Shown: piece by piece, positions 7,568 through 16,407 of the stretch
Layout: each line of letters starts with the position of its first letter
Numbering within the stretch: position 1 is the first letter of the stretch
Translations under genes and position numbers: made by a program
DNA from: Siphonobacter sp. SORGH_AS_0500
Lineage (GTDB): Bacteria > Bacteroidota > Bacteroidia > Cytophagales > Spirosomataceae
Reading direction: 5' to 3'
DNA length: 64,000 nucleotides
Assembly (NCBI RefSeq): GCF_002838835.1
Contig: NZ_NHPP01000003.1
Location: forward strand, 1 to 64,000
The notes under the pieces: generated by a model
The model's database searches: none
The model's input: the letters and a program-made list of their open reading frames with translations, nothing else
Told to the model about the DNA's origin: nothing

Positions 7568-8430
7568 CTAATTCAGATCATACGTATCATCGTTTTCAGA
7601 AAGCATTTTAATAAGCTGATTCATTTCCTGGGCTCGTTCGTCATCGCCAGTTTTTTCAAAAGCCAGCGTCAGGTTCCGTAATACCCGTTTCACGATGTCT
7701 GTATTGGTGCAGGGATCGTAAAAAATGGGGTTAGGAGCCAGGTTAAGCTGGGCCAGGTAATTGTCAATATCTTTTCGCCGAAAAATCAATCCTTTGTTAA
7801 AAACATTGATGTAAAACTGAGTATCGTCGTCAACCTTATAGGTGAGTACGAATAAATTCGGAAGGTTAACCCCGTGTAAAGGCATTCCGAGTCGCGACCT
7901 ACCAGCATATACAAAACGCAGAGACTGATGGGGTTACCTTTGTGCGTTTCCAGCACGATATTCAGCATGGAATTGGCCGCCGAATGAAAATTCTTGGTAT
8001 TAGCTCCAAACTTCAGCTTTTTGAAGAAGACATAATTCAGCGTATCAATCTGGGCTGCGGAGTGCATGCCCTGCCGAAATTCCAGCCAAGCGTCGTAATA
8101 AATCTGATCTACCTCCTGCTGTAATTTCGTCAGCGATAAGTCCGGGTATTGATAGGTAGCAATGAGCCAGAGGCCTTCGAGTAAGTCGGTGCCACCATTA
8201 TTTCTCCAGACTCGCAGCCGTTCTGTAAGGGTGCGAAATTGCAGATCGTGAATTAAATCCTCGATACGTTTCTGAACATTAGGGTTAAAACCGGAGTTTT
8301 CCCAATGGTCTTCCAGAAAAGGAATGATCGAATCCCCCAGGGACCGAATTTTCTGTTCGACTAATGAAGAAACTTCCCGATCATCGTCCTCTAGTAAAGA
8401 AACCAAAGCTTTTAGTTCGCGATTATCCAT
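7568..8430 (-). pseudogene. SirB1-family transglutaminase-like protein, frameshifted as sequenced
   Basis: Two overlapping frames together make one SirB1/UPF0162-type protein of about 287 residues. The N-terminal frame runs from 8430 and carries LLEGLWLIATYQYPDLS, then GNPISLCVLYMLVGR. The C-terminal frame picks up at GMPLHGVNLPNLFVLTY and continues through FINVFNKGLIFRR-like residues to 7568. The frames would join as ...MLVGRRLGMPLHGVNLP... if one base were restored near 7892-7897 in the run TCGCGA. Family members hold a transglutaminase-like fold of unclear activity. A sequencing error is as likely as a real mutation, because seven other genes here show the same kind of lesion. Confidence 0.85.
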
Positions 8431-8625
8431 AGCGAAATTGATGATTACGTATTCAACTTACAATTTATTAGGCCAAATGCCAAAGGCTTTAACATAGTTT
8501 TTCGCAAAAGCATTCCCGGCATTCTAGGCTTAGCTTAAGACAAGAAAAGTATGTCGATAAGAAAAGAAGAAAAAAAATAGTGTTTAATGGGTCATCTTTT
8601 ACGAAATCATCATCTAAATCATTAG

Positions 8626-8654
8626 TTTGGTCATAGGTATTTTGCCTATTTTTG
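8626..8654 (+). promoter_or_regulatory. Predicted promoter of galE-rfbB-rfbA
   Basis: TTTG at 8626-8629, a 17-base spacer and TATTTTTG at 8647-8654 fit the Bacteroidota promoter consensus. The distance to the galE ATG is 33 bases. Confidence 0.6.
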
Positions 8655-8687
8655 GAGTCAATATAAAAAGCGTTCAAGCCTTTTCTT

Positions 8688-9701
8688 ATGAACATTCTAG
8701 TTACCGGCGGAGCCGGATTTATTGGTTCACACACTGTCGTAGAATTAATAGCAGCTGGTTTTGAACCCATCATTTTGGATGATTTTTCCAACTCAGAACC
8801 TAAAGTTCTGGATCGATTAGAAACCATCTTAGGTCGAAAAGTAAAGAGTTACTCAGCCAACTGCAATGATTCGGCTCTGTTAACTAAGATTTTCAAAGAA
8901 GAAAACATTCAGGGGGTGATTCATTTTGCGGCCAGCAAGGCTGTAGGTGAATCCGTTGAAAAACCGTTGCTCTATTACCGAAACAACATTTCAGCTCTGG
9001 TAACTTTATTGGAAGCGATGACCGCTAATGGCGTGTCTAATCTCGTTTTCTCTTCTTCCTGCACCGTATACGGCCAGCCCGACTCCATTCCCGTAACTGA
9101 AGAAACGCCCGTACTACCCGCGGCTTCGCCTTATGGCAATACCAAACAGGTAGGTGAGGAGATCATTCGGGATACGGTAGCTGCCAAGCCTGGTTTAAAA
9201 GCATTAGCCCTGCGTTACTTTAATCCTGTTGGAGCTCACGAATCAGCCCTGATCGGAGAATTACCCATTGGAGTTCCTGCAAACCTGGTTCCTTTCGTAA
9301 CTCAGACGGCGATTGGTATCCGTTCAAAACTGATGGTCTTCGGTAATGATTATGGCACGCCTGACGGAACCTGCATCCGCGATTTCATCCACGTAGTTGA
9401 TTTAGCGAAAGCTCACGTGAAGGCCCTGGAATTGCTAGTGAAACAAGAAGACGCGAACTATTACGAATACTTCAACATCGGAACGGGTAAAGGAACCAGC
9501 GTGAAGGAGTTGATTGATACGTTTGAAGAGGTAACGGGCGTGAAAGTAAATTATGAATTTGCTCCTCGTCGGGCAGGTGACATTATGGAGATTTACGCTG
9601 AAGTAAGCAAGTCAAGAGACGTATTAGGATGGCAGGCCGAGAAAACGCTGGCGGAAGCTCTGGCGGATGCCTGGCGTTGGCAGGAACAGTTAGCAAAATA
9701 G
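8688..9701 (+). CDS. galE: UDP-glucose 4-epimerase
   Basis: A 337-residue extended short-chain dehydrogenase that interconverts UDP-glucose and UDP-galactose using tightly bound NAD. The Rossmann motif GGAGFIG is at residues 7-13. The catalytic pair is Y149 and K153 in SPYGNTK, with S124 in SSSCTVYG; the alanine usual after this serine is cysteine here. Full family length. First gene of a nucleotide-sugar group with rfbB (46 bases downstream) and rfbA, likely feeding surface polysaccharide synthesis. Confidence 0.93.
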   Translation: MNILVTGGAGFIGSHTVVELIAAGFEPIILDDFSNSEPKVLDRLETILGRKVKSYSANCNDSALLTKIFKEENIQGVIHFAASKAVGESVEKPLLYYRNNISALVTLLEAMTANGVSNLVFSSSCTVYGQPDSIPVTEETPVLPAASPYGNTKQVGEEIIRDTVAAKPGLKALALRYFNPVGAHESALIGELPIGVPANLVPFVTQTAIGIRSKLMVFGNDYGTPDGTCIRDFIHVVDLAKAHVKALELLVKQEDANYYEYFNIGTGKGTSVKELIDTFEEVTGVKVNYEFAPRRAGDIMEIYAEVSKSRDVLGWQAEKTLAEALADAWRWQEQLAK

Positions 9702-9747
9702 AGTCGTTCAAGGGTCAGCCTGTTCTAAAATATTTCCTTATTAATTT

Positions 9748-10806
9748 ATGAAAAAGCTATTAATCACGGGCGGAGCGGGCTTCATTGGTTCGCATGTGGT
9801 CCGCCGGTTTGTGACCGAGTACAAAGACGTGTATCAGGTGTATAACCTGGATGCCTTAACCTACGCCGGTAACCTGGCTAACTTAAAAGACATCGAAAAC
9901 GAGCCCAACTATCATTTCGTCAAGGCTGACCTTCGCGAGGCGGATGTGTTGGACGCTCTGTTTGCTGAGCATGACTTCTACGGCGTGATTCACCTGGCCG
10001 CTGAAAGTCACGTGGACCGCTCGATTTCGGATCCCATGGCTTTCGTGCTTACCAACGTGGTGGGCACAGTCAATCTGTTGAACGCGGCTAAAAAGGCTTG
10101 GAAAGACGACTACTCCCGTCACCTGTTCTACCACGTCTCGACGGATGAAGTCTACGGTGAACTGCACAATCCCGATGAGTTCTTTTTAGAAACCACCCCT
10201 TACGATCCCCGTTCCCCTTATTCAGCTTCGAAAGCTTCTTCGGATCACTTCGTTCGGGCCTATGGCAATACCTACGGCATCCCTTTTGTGCTGACCAACT
10301 GCTCGAATAACTACGGACCCAATCACTTCCCCGAGAAGCTGATTCCGCTAATGATTCATAATATCCTTAACCACAAGCCCCTGCCCGTCTACGGCAAAGG
10401 TGAAAACGTGCGGGACTGGCTGTTTGTGAAAGATCACGCTCGAGCCATTGATGTGGTTTTCCACCAGGGCAAGCAAGGGGAAACCTACAACATTGGCGGC
10501 TTTAACGAGTGGAAAAACATTGATTTAGTGCACCTGCTGTGCGAAATCATGGATGATAAACTGGGCCGTCAGGCGGGTACTTCCAAAGGCCTCATTACTT
10601 ACGTTACCGACCGGGCGGGGCACGATCTGCGTTATGCCATTGATGCTCACAAAATCATGAACGAACTGGGTTGGCAGCCCTCGGTTACCTTCGAAGAGGG
10701 ACTCACTCAGACTGTAGAGTGGTATCTGGAGAACACCCAGTGGCTGGAAGAAGTGACTTCGGGTAGCTATCAGAACTACTACGAAAGCATGTACGCACAA
10801 CGTTAA
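9748..10806 (+). CDS. rfbB: dTDP-glucose 4,6-dehydratase
   Basis: A 352-residue NAD-dependent dehydratase making dTDP-4-keto-6-deoxyglucose, the second step towards dTDP-L-rhamnose and related sugars. GGAGFIGSH binds NAD near the N-terminus. The catalytic set appears in VSTDEVYGE (Thr-Asp-Glu) and in SPYSASKASSDH (Tyr-xxx-Lys). It follows galE closely and precedes rfbA, the enzyme of the preceding step. rfbC and rfbD are absent from the window, so the rest of the pathway must lie elsewhere. Confidence 0.95.
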   Translation: MKKLLITGGAGFIGSHVVRRFVTEYKDVYQVYNLDALTYAGNLANLKDIENEPNYHFVKADLREADVLDALFAEHDFYGVIHLAAESHVDRSISDPMAFVLTNVVGTVNLLNAAKKAWKDDYSRHLFYHVSTDEVYGELHNPDEFFLETTPYDPRSPYSASKASSDHFVRAYGNTYGIPFVLTNCSNNYGPNHFPEKLIPLMIHNILNHKPLPVYGKGENVRDWLFVKDHARAIDVVFHQGKQGETYNIGGFNEWKNIDLVHLLCEIMDDKLGRQAGTSKGLITYVTDRAGHDLRYAIDAHKIMNELGWQPSVTFEEGLTQTVEWYLENTQWLEEVTSGSYQNYYESMYAQR

Positions 10807-10955
10807 TTTTGAAGAAGAGAAGGAATGAATGAGTGAATCTATGCGGTGAATTTATAGTACGTTCGCTGAGTTGATTACTTCGTTTCCCAGGAAAGAAGGG
10901 CCTCTTGCTTCAACCATTCACTCCTTCTCTCATTCAGACATTCAAAACTGAACAC

Positions 10956-11816
10956 ATGAAAGGAATTATACTAGCCGGGGGTTCCGGTACCCGTTTGCAT
11001 CCCTTGACGCTGGCCGTATCCAAGCAATTGATGCCCGTCTACGACAAGCCGATGATTTATTATCCACTGTCGATTTTGATGCTGGCGGGCATTAAAGAGA
11101 TTTTGATTATCTCGACGCCCCACGATCTGCCGCACTTTGAGAAATTGCTGGGCGATGGGAGCCGTCTGGGTTGCCAGTTCACCTACGCCGTACAGCCTAG
11201 CCCGGATGGACTGGCTCAGGCCTTCATCATTGGGGAGGAGTTTATCGGTCAGGATAAAGTAGCTCTGATCTTGGGCGATAACATTTTCTACGGCTCGGGC
11301 CTGTCGAAACTCTTGCAGGCCAATAACGATCCCGAGGGCGGGGTGGTGTATGCCTATCAGGTACACGATCCTGAGCGGTACGGGGTGGTGGAGTTTGATG
11401 AGGAATTTAATGTGCTCAGCATCGAAGAGAAACCCGAACAGCCTAAGTCCAATTATGCCGTTCCGGGCTTATACTTCTACGACAATGAAGTCGTGGAGAT
11501 TGCCAAAGCCATCGAGCCAAGTCCTCGGGGTGAGCTGGAGATTACCGACATCAACCGGGTGTATCTGGAGAAAGGCAAGCTGAAAGTAGGCGTACTGGAC
11601 CGGGGCACGGCCTGGCTGGATACGGGTACGTTTGCTTCGCTGATGCAGGCGGGGCAATTTGTGGAGGTGATTGAAGAGCGGCAGGGCCTCAAGATCGGGT
11701 GTATCGAAGAGGTGGCTTACCGCATGGGCTTCATTGACAAAGCCAAGCTGGAAGAAATTGCCAAGCCCCTGGTTAAAAGTGGCTATGGCAAGTATCTGCT
11801 CAACTTGCTTAAGTAA
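10956..11816 (+). CDS. rfbA: Glucose-1-phosphate thymidylyltransferase
   Basis: A 286-residue nucleotidyltransferase that makes dTDP-glucose from dTTP and glucose-1-phosphate. Signature motifs: [11 protein letters not shown] at the N-terminus, KPMIYYPLS, and GDNIFYG for metal binding. The ATG at 10956 gives the canonical start MKGIILAGG; the 17 residues possible upstream are not family-like. The 150-base gap after rfbB holds partly complementary ATGAATGAGTG/CACTCCTTCTCTCATTC tracts, so rfbA may have its own control. A clear terminator follows. Confidence 0.95.
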   Translation: MKGIILAGGSGTRLHPLTLAVSKQLMPVYDKPMIYYPLSILMLAGIKEILIISTPHDLPHFEKLLGDGSRLGCQFTYAVQPSPDGLAQAFIIGEEFIGQDKVALILGDNIFYGSGLSKLLQANNDPEGGVVYAYQVHDPERYGVVEFDEEFNVLSIEEKPEQPKSNYAVPGLYFYDNEVVEIAKAIEPSPRGELEITDINRVYLEKGKLKVGVLDRGTAWLDTGTFASLMQAGQFVEVIEERQGLKIGCIEEVAYRMGFIDKAKLEEIAKPLVKSGYGKYLLNLLK

Positions 11817-11837
11817 GCAAACCTTTTGTAGCTTCGT

Positions 11838-11863
11838 AGCCTACCGCGAGGTAGGCTTTTTTT
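11838..11863 (+). terminator. Rho-independent terminator of rfbA
   Basis: Stem AGCCTACC/GGTAGGCT (8 bp) with loop GCGA is followed by a run of seven T residues. Confidence 0.9.
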
Positions 11864-11872
11864 GTTTTGTAC

Positions 11873-13045
11873 ATGCCCGATTTAAAGCCACATATTGATC
11901 TTTTCGCGATCCTGATTCTGCTTGGCATTATACAGGGTGGTTTTCTAGTGTATTTTTTCCTCACTCATAGCAAAGGCAAGCAGTTTCCGAATCGTTTTCT
12001 GGGCATTGCGTTGCTTTCCATGATTGTATTAATGAGTGATGTATGGCTAGGGTATACCAATTACATGGTTCAGGTATTAGGTCTGGTGGATTCCACCGAA
12101 CCTGTTAATCTGGTCATTTTTCCCTGTTTGTATTTGTACTTTCGGACGAGCTTACGTAAAACCTGGCCCTGGAAAGAAGCCTGGCATTTTTTACCCGCCG
12201 CTTTATACCTGATTTACATGGTAGCGATGTGGTATCCACAGCCTTTGAGTCTCAAATATGAAGCTTTTCTAGACGCTTTTCACCCGGAAGTACCACAACC
12301 ACCCTTCGAATGCTACGGCGAACGCTGGATGTTCTGGCCCAAGTGGCATATCAATGATTTTACCGGAATCAGCATGGTGATTTATCTTTTTCTGGGTTGG
12401 AAAGAAATAAGTCAGGCTTTTAAACGAAGTCAGCTTTCGCTCTGGTCTAGTCAGCAGTCGGAACTACTCTGGTATAGAAATCTGATGGTTCACCTGACGC
12501 TGATTGTAATCATTTACTTGGTGACCCGGGCCACCTTTGAAAGCGACTTGGGCGATCATTTGGTAGTAGCTCACATGGCCTTCGTAATTTATGCCACCAG
12601 TTTTACCATTATCCGACAGTCGGGATTTTTCAAAGTAGAAAGACCTGAACCTCCTAAATACGAACGGTCTTCTTTAACGCCCGAGTTGCAGCGACGAACG
12701 CTTGAAAAGTTACAAACGTTGATTAGTACTGAAAAGCCTTATCTGGACTCAGCCTGTTCTTTACCCAAACTGGCTCAGCAGCTCGGCGTTTCTACGCATC
12801 ACCTTTCTCAAGTACTCAACGACGCCATGGGATTGAGTTTCTTCGAATGGTTAGCAAAGCATCGAATTCAGGAAGCTAAGGAGTTATTACGTTCGTCGCA
12901 ATATAACCATCTGAAAATTGAAGAAATTGCCGAGAGCGTAGGATATAACTCAAAGTCAGCATTTAACGGAGCATTTAAGCGGGAAACGGGGCAGACTCCC
13001 GCCGTTTTTCGAAGTTCGTCCCTATCGGCGGGTACATCTTCCTGA
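11873..13045 (+). CDS. Membrane-anchored AraC-family transcriptional regulator
   Basis: A 390-residue protein with about seven hydrophobic segments in the first 250 residues and a C-terminal AraC/XylS DNA-binding domain (about 285-385). The latter contains two helix-turn-helix units, LPKLAQQLGVSTHHLSQVLND and the family end KIEEIAESVGYNSKSAFNGAFKRETGQTPAVFR. This 7TM-HTH layout is frequent in Bacteroidota, where the membrane half probably senses an envelope or small-molecule signal. The ATG at 11873 is used. It is followed 62 bases later by an acyltransferase, a possible target. Confidence 0.85.
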   Translation: MPDLKPHIDLFAILILLGIIQGGFLVYFFLTHSKGKQFPNRFLGIALLSMIVLMSDVWLGYTNYMVQVLGLVDSTEPVNLVIFPCLYLYFRTSLRKTWPWKEAWHFLPAALYLIYMVAMWYPQPLSLKYEAFLDAFHPEVPQPPFECYGERWMFWPKWHINDFTGISMVIYLFLGWKEISQAFKRSQLSLWSSQQSELLWYRNLMVHLTLIVIIYLVTRATFESDLGDHLVVAHMAFVIYATSFTIIRQSGFFKVERPEPPKYERSSLTPELQRRTLEKLQTLISTEKPYLDSACSLPKLAQQLGVSTHHLSQVLNDAMGLSFFEWLAKHRIQEAKELLRSSQYNHLKIEEIAESVGYNSKSAFNGAFKRETGQTPAVFRSSSLSAGTSS

Positions 13046-13107
13046 TCTGTACATTCGCCTGACGGCCCTGATTCACAAGACTTTTGGGTATTCAAATCAA
13101 AATACCC

Positions 13108-14241
13108 ATGAAATCTATTCGTCGTTACGATCTCGACTGGCTCCGCGTCCTTGCCTTTCTTTTACTCATCTTTTTCCATACGGGCATGTTCTTCAACTAT
13201 TGGGGATGGCACGTAAAAAACAATGTTCAAACCCATTGGGTTGAGTACCCGATGATGTTTACCAGTGCCTGGCGAATGGCTTTGCTCTTCATGATTTCTG
13301 GAATGGGCGTATACTGGGCATTAGGGCAACGCTCGGCGGGATCTTTTCTGGGCGAACGTACCAAACGCATTTTCATTCCGCTGGTTTTTGGTATGTTCTT
13401 CATTATTCCGCCTCAAATTTTCTTCGAAAGAATCAGTAATGGGGCCACGTATTCCTTTCTGGAATTTTATCCGTCAACCTTCGAATTCCTGCCGTACCCT
13501 AAGGGTAATTTCAGTTGGCATCACCTCTGGTATCTGGCCTATCTGTTCTGTTATTCGGTAATCGGATTACCTATTTTATTACTATTGCGAAAGCCTGGAG
13601 GGCAACAACTCACGGCTCGATTAGCTCAGGTTTTCTCGAATCCTTTGTGGTTGTTGCTAATACCCACTGTTTGGCACTGGCTTGCTGATTTTTGGTGGGA
13701 CGAACGCTTTCCAACCACCAATAACCTGGTTCGCGACTGGCGACAACACTGGCATTACTTCAGCCTTTTTCTAACGGGTTATGTCTTTTGCACCCAACAA
13801 CAATTCTGGGATACGTTGGCCCGTTACCGCTTTTTAACGCTCGGCTTAGTATGCGTTTGCACCACTATTCTTTATACATTTTTCTGGATTGATTCGATAC
13901 CTAAGGAAGGAGCTGCCTGGGCGGGTTATGAATTCTTTAGAACTTTCAACGCCTGGGCTTGTTTGTTGGCCATCTTCGGTAACGGATATCGTTACCTTCG
14001 TTTCAATAATCGATTTTTAGCTTACGCTAATGAGGCGGTTTATCCATTTTATATCCTTCACCAAACGATTACGGTTTCCGCAGGATACTATCTGGCTCCT
14101 TTGCCTATGGCCTGGCCTTTGAAATTTCTACTACTGGTCGGAATTACTTTCGGAGGATGCTGGCTATTGTATGAATTAATCATCCGGCGTTTTCAACTGA
14201 CTCGTTTACTGTTTGGGATGAAAACTCACATTCGGCAGTAA
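13108..14241 (+). CDS. Acyltransferase family 3 (OpgC-like) membrane protein
   Basis: A 377-residue integral membrane acyltransferase of the OafA/OpgC superfamily with about ten membrane helices. The N-terminal signature RRYDLDWLRVLAFLLLIFFHTG holds the expected essential histidine. Family members transfer acyl or succinyl groups to glucans, O-antigen or other exported carbohydrates. The ATG at 13108 is directly preceded by a small hairpin (arms GGGTATT 13086-13092 and AATACCC 13101-13107) that might affect translation. The gene lies 62 bases after the AraC-type regulator. Confidence 0.87.
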   Translation: MKSIRRYDLDWLRVLAFLLLIFFHTGMFFNYWGWHVKNNVQTHWVEYPMMFTSAWRMALLFMISGMGVYWALGQRSAGSFLGERTKRIFIPLVFGMFFIIPPQIFFERISNGATYSFLEFYPSTFEFLPYPKGNFSWHHLWYLAYLFCYSVIGLPILLLLRKPGGQQLTARLAQVFSNPLWLLLIPTVWHWLADFWWDERFPTTNNLVRDWRQHWHYFSLFLTGYVFCTQQQFWDTLARYRFLTLGLVCVCTTILYTFFWIDSIPKEGAAWAGYEFFRTFNAWACLLAIFGNGYRYLRFNNRFLAYANEAVYPFYILHQTITVSAGYYLAPLPMAWPLKFLLLVGITFGGCWLLYELIIRRFQLTRLLFGMKTHIRQ

Positions 14242-14269
14242 ATGGATAAGAAACCAATCATTCAGACAT

Positions 14270-14299
14270 AAAAAAAGAGAAGCTCTATTGAGCTCCTCT
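14270..14299 (-). terminator. Terminator of the 91-aa gene
   Basis: Minus-strand stem AGAGGAGCTC/GAGCTTCTCT (one G-U pair) with a 4-nt loop is followed by seven T residues. Confidence 0.8.
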
Positions 14300-14325
14300 T
14301 CCGGTTAATCGGGGAAAGGAAATAT

Positions 14326-14601
14326 CTAACTAGCAGATTCTTCCGGCACCAGATTATTATCTTTCTGGAACTGAGCAGTTCGTTGCTCAAATTCCGTATG
14401 AATGGCCGTTACTGAGTCCAGGCAGTCTGACAACTTGGTGAATAAATCCGATACACCGTTTTCCAGTTGTTTATCGTTCAACTCAATGTTCTCCACTTCG
14501 ATCTGACCAATTTTTTTGAGGACAGCAGTTTGGCTGTTTTGCAGATCGCCTAATTCACGAACTATTTTTTCCATTAACTCAAACTTTGCTAACTTATCCA
14601 T
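14326..14601 (-). CDS. Hypothetical coiled-coil protein, 91 aa
   Basis: A small acidic helical protein (MDKLAKFELMEKIVRELGDL...) with heptad-like spacing of hydrophobics and no signal or membrane segment. It stands alone and has its own terminator. No family is recognised; a cytoplasmic adaptor or structural role is only a guess. Confidence 0.6.
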   Translation of the reverse strand: MDKLAKFELMEKIVRELGDLQNSQTAVLKKIGQIEVENIELNDKQLENGVSDLFTKLSDCLDSVTAIHTEFEQRTAQFQKDNNLVPEESAS

Positions 14602-15001
14602 AATATCTAGTTCTATTTAGTTATGCTTATAGTAGGTAAAATCAGCGTGCCATTTTATAAGCATATGAATTAAAATATTGATAAACAGTTACTTATATAG
14701 AGATGCCGAGATTCTGGCAAGTTGGGAATAATGTAGAGAATTGACCTCTAGTGAGGTAATACTACCTAGATATAGACAAAAGAAAAAGCTGGATTAGTTA
14801 CCTAGTGAAGATCGGAAAGAATTTCACTCACGATTACTCGCATGCAGTCGCTTGGCTCTGCCGAGTGACCACATAACTATAGGCCTCTGGCCGTCTTAGG
14901 GAGAAGATCATGAAGGAAAGAAAGCTTACTCAATTCAATACCTTACATGGAACCGTTGGCCTAGTCATCTATTAAGTTACTTGACAGAGCCGAATGACTA
15001 T
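14602..15001. other. Gene-free interval carrying a degenerate inverted repeat pair
   Basis: No gene is seen in these 400 bases. A copy of the CTCGGCT/GGCCTCTGGCC repeat lies at 14844-14893 and a degenerate inverted partner at 14954-15000, the same arrangement as the pair near 47.3 kb. Confidence 0.65.
14844..14893 (+). repeat. Dispersed repeat (CTCGGCT / GGCCTCTGGCC family)
   Basis: GCAGTCGCTTGGCTCTGCCG, a variable 20-base linker, then TAGGCCTCTGGCCG. It is close to the copies at 47251-47303 and 47369-47418 (inverted). Confidence 0.75.
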
Positions 15002-15033
15002 AAAAAGAAAAAGCCGGGTAATTGACCCGGCTT
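15002..15033 (-). terminator. Terminator of the 134-aa secreted protein gene
   Basis: Minus-strand stem AAGCCGGGT/ACCCGGCTT (9 bp) with a 5-nt loop is followed by TTTCTTTTTA. It begins 7 bases after the stop codon. Confidence 0.85.
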
Positions 15034-15039
15034 TCGTGG

Positions 15040-15444
15040 TTATTCATCCGCATTAGTAGTACGCAGACTGTCTTTCGTTCGTTTGGCTTGTTGAGCCTCT
15101 GCGGAAGAAGTCATCGGTACGCCCGTCTTGTAATTTCGGGGCGATTGGCTGCGATCCGTCGTGGCATATCCGGTAACAGGTGGTGCTGGAGTATTCAGCT
15201 TTCCTAACGTTGAATAAGGCCGTTGAGCTTTGTAATTACCAGTAGACTGTAAGCCAAGGGTTTCTCTAACAGAGCCATCTCTTTGCAAAGTGGCAGAAGT
15301 CTGTTCCTGTTGGCGAGCTACTGCTGCTTTATTCGCGTGTTTATAGTTACCTGTGGAATATCCGTGATCTAATTTAGGTTTGTCCTGTGCTCCGGCAACT
15401 CCAACCAACGCGGCCAGAATTGCGGTAATCATATAGCGTTTCAT
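15040..15444 (-). CDS. Secreted hypothetical protein with STGNYK motifs
   Basis: A 134-residue protein with a signal peptide (residues 1-19, ending AGAQ). The mature part is polar and probably disordered, with a repeated motif: STGNYK at residues 30-35 and 67-72 and PRNYK at 102-106. No domain is recognised. A strong terminator follows and the gene stands alone. Confidence 0.65.
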   Translation of the reverse strand: MKRYMITAILAALVGVAGAQDKPKLDHGYSTGNYKHANKAAVARQQEQTSATLQRDGSVRETLGLQSTGNYKAQRPYSTLGKLNTPAPPVTGYATTDRSQSPRNYKTGVPMTSSAEAQQAKRTKDSLRTTNADE

Positions 15445-15904
15445 GACTTTATATATCTAGTAATGTATACTGAACTAAAAAAAGACTATTCCCTGACTGA
15501 CTGAAAGTCTTTATACAAATATATATAAATAATTTGGAATAATTAGATTAATTCTGATAAAACATTGTATTATATGTAGAATAATAAGGTTTTAAAGTGA
15601 AGAAACTTCTATAAAATTTTGTTTTAATGCTATAGTACACGTTTAATTTTGGACCTTTTTTGTCTGAAATGTTATTTTTTTAATAAAAACAAGTTTAAAA
15701 ATGGTCATTTTTATTTTTTGAAAAATTTTAACCTCGTTTTTAAGTTTCAGGTTTGCAATGTCTTCCACAAGGCTGTTTCTAAATATGCTCAGAGGGAATT
15801 TTATGAGCTTACTTTAGGTTAATTTCCAGGAAGCCCGGACTATTTTCAGTCCTGTCGGCTGAAATAATTAACTTCGCATTCTTAACTAACTAAGTATACA
15901 CGCA
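15445..15904. other. A/T-rich intergenic region
   Basis: No gene or RNA is recognised. The region is strongly A/T-rich and must hold the divergent promoters for the secreted protein gene and the cyclophilin gene. TAACTTCG just upstream of 15890 is one mismatch from the -7 consensus. Confidence 0.5.
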
Positions 15905-16348
15905 ATGGTAAAAGCTGAAATGCTAACCGACAAGGGCACAATGGTGATTGAGCTCTTCGAAAAAGAGACGCCTATTACGGTTAAAAACTTTATTGATTTA
16001 TCAGAAAAGGGATTTTATAATGGAGTGAAGTTCCACCGGGTGATTCCTAATTTCATGATTCAGGGTGGCGATCCAACCGGAACGGGTGCAGGTGGCCCTG
16101 GCTACTCAATTCCCTGCGAAACGAAAGCCGAGCGTCAGCGTCACGATCGTGGTGTACTGTCTATGGCTCACCGCGGACCTAACACGGGTGGTAGCCAGTT
16201 CTTTATCTGCCACAACCGTTCGAACACCGCTCACCTGGATGGCGTGCACACGGCATTTGGTCAGGTTATTGAAGGGCTGGATATTGTGGATGATATCCGT
16301 CAGGGTGACGTTATCCAGTCAATTAAAATTATTCGCGAAGAAGCATAA
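15905..16348 (+). CDS. Peptidyl-prolyl cis-trans isomerase, cyclophilin type
   Basis: A 147-residue cytoplasmic cyclophilin. Typical motifs are [30 protein letters not shown] and [11 protein letters not shown], which include the active-site Arg, Phe, Gln and His positions. There is no signal peptide. It catalyses proline isomerisation in protein folding. A bidirectional terminator follows. Confidence 0.93.
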   Translation: MVKAEMLTDKGTMVIELFEKETPITVKNFIDLSEKGFYNGVKFHRVIPNFMIQGGDPTGTGAGGPGYSIPCETKAERQRHDRGVLSMAHRGPNTGGSQFFICHNRSNTAHLDGVHTAFGQVIEGLDIVDDIRQGDVIQSIKIIREEA

Positions 16349-16366
16349 GTAACTTGGCGATCTGAA

Positions 16367-16405
16367 AGAAAAGGCCGAACTGCTACGAGCAATTCGGCCT
16401 TTTCT
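16367..16405. terminator. Bidirectional terminator, cyclophilin / S9 peptidase
   Basis: A 13-bp stem AGAAAAGGCCGAA/TTCGGCCTTTTCT with a 13-nt loop lies between two convergent genes and has A/T tracts at both outer ends. Confidence 0.85.
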
Positions 16406-16407
16406 GT

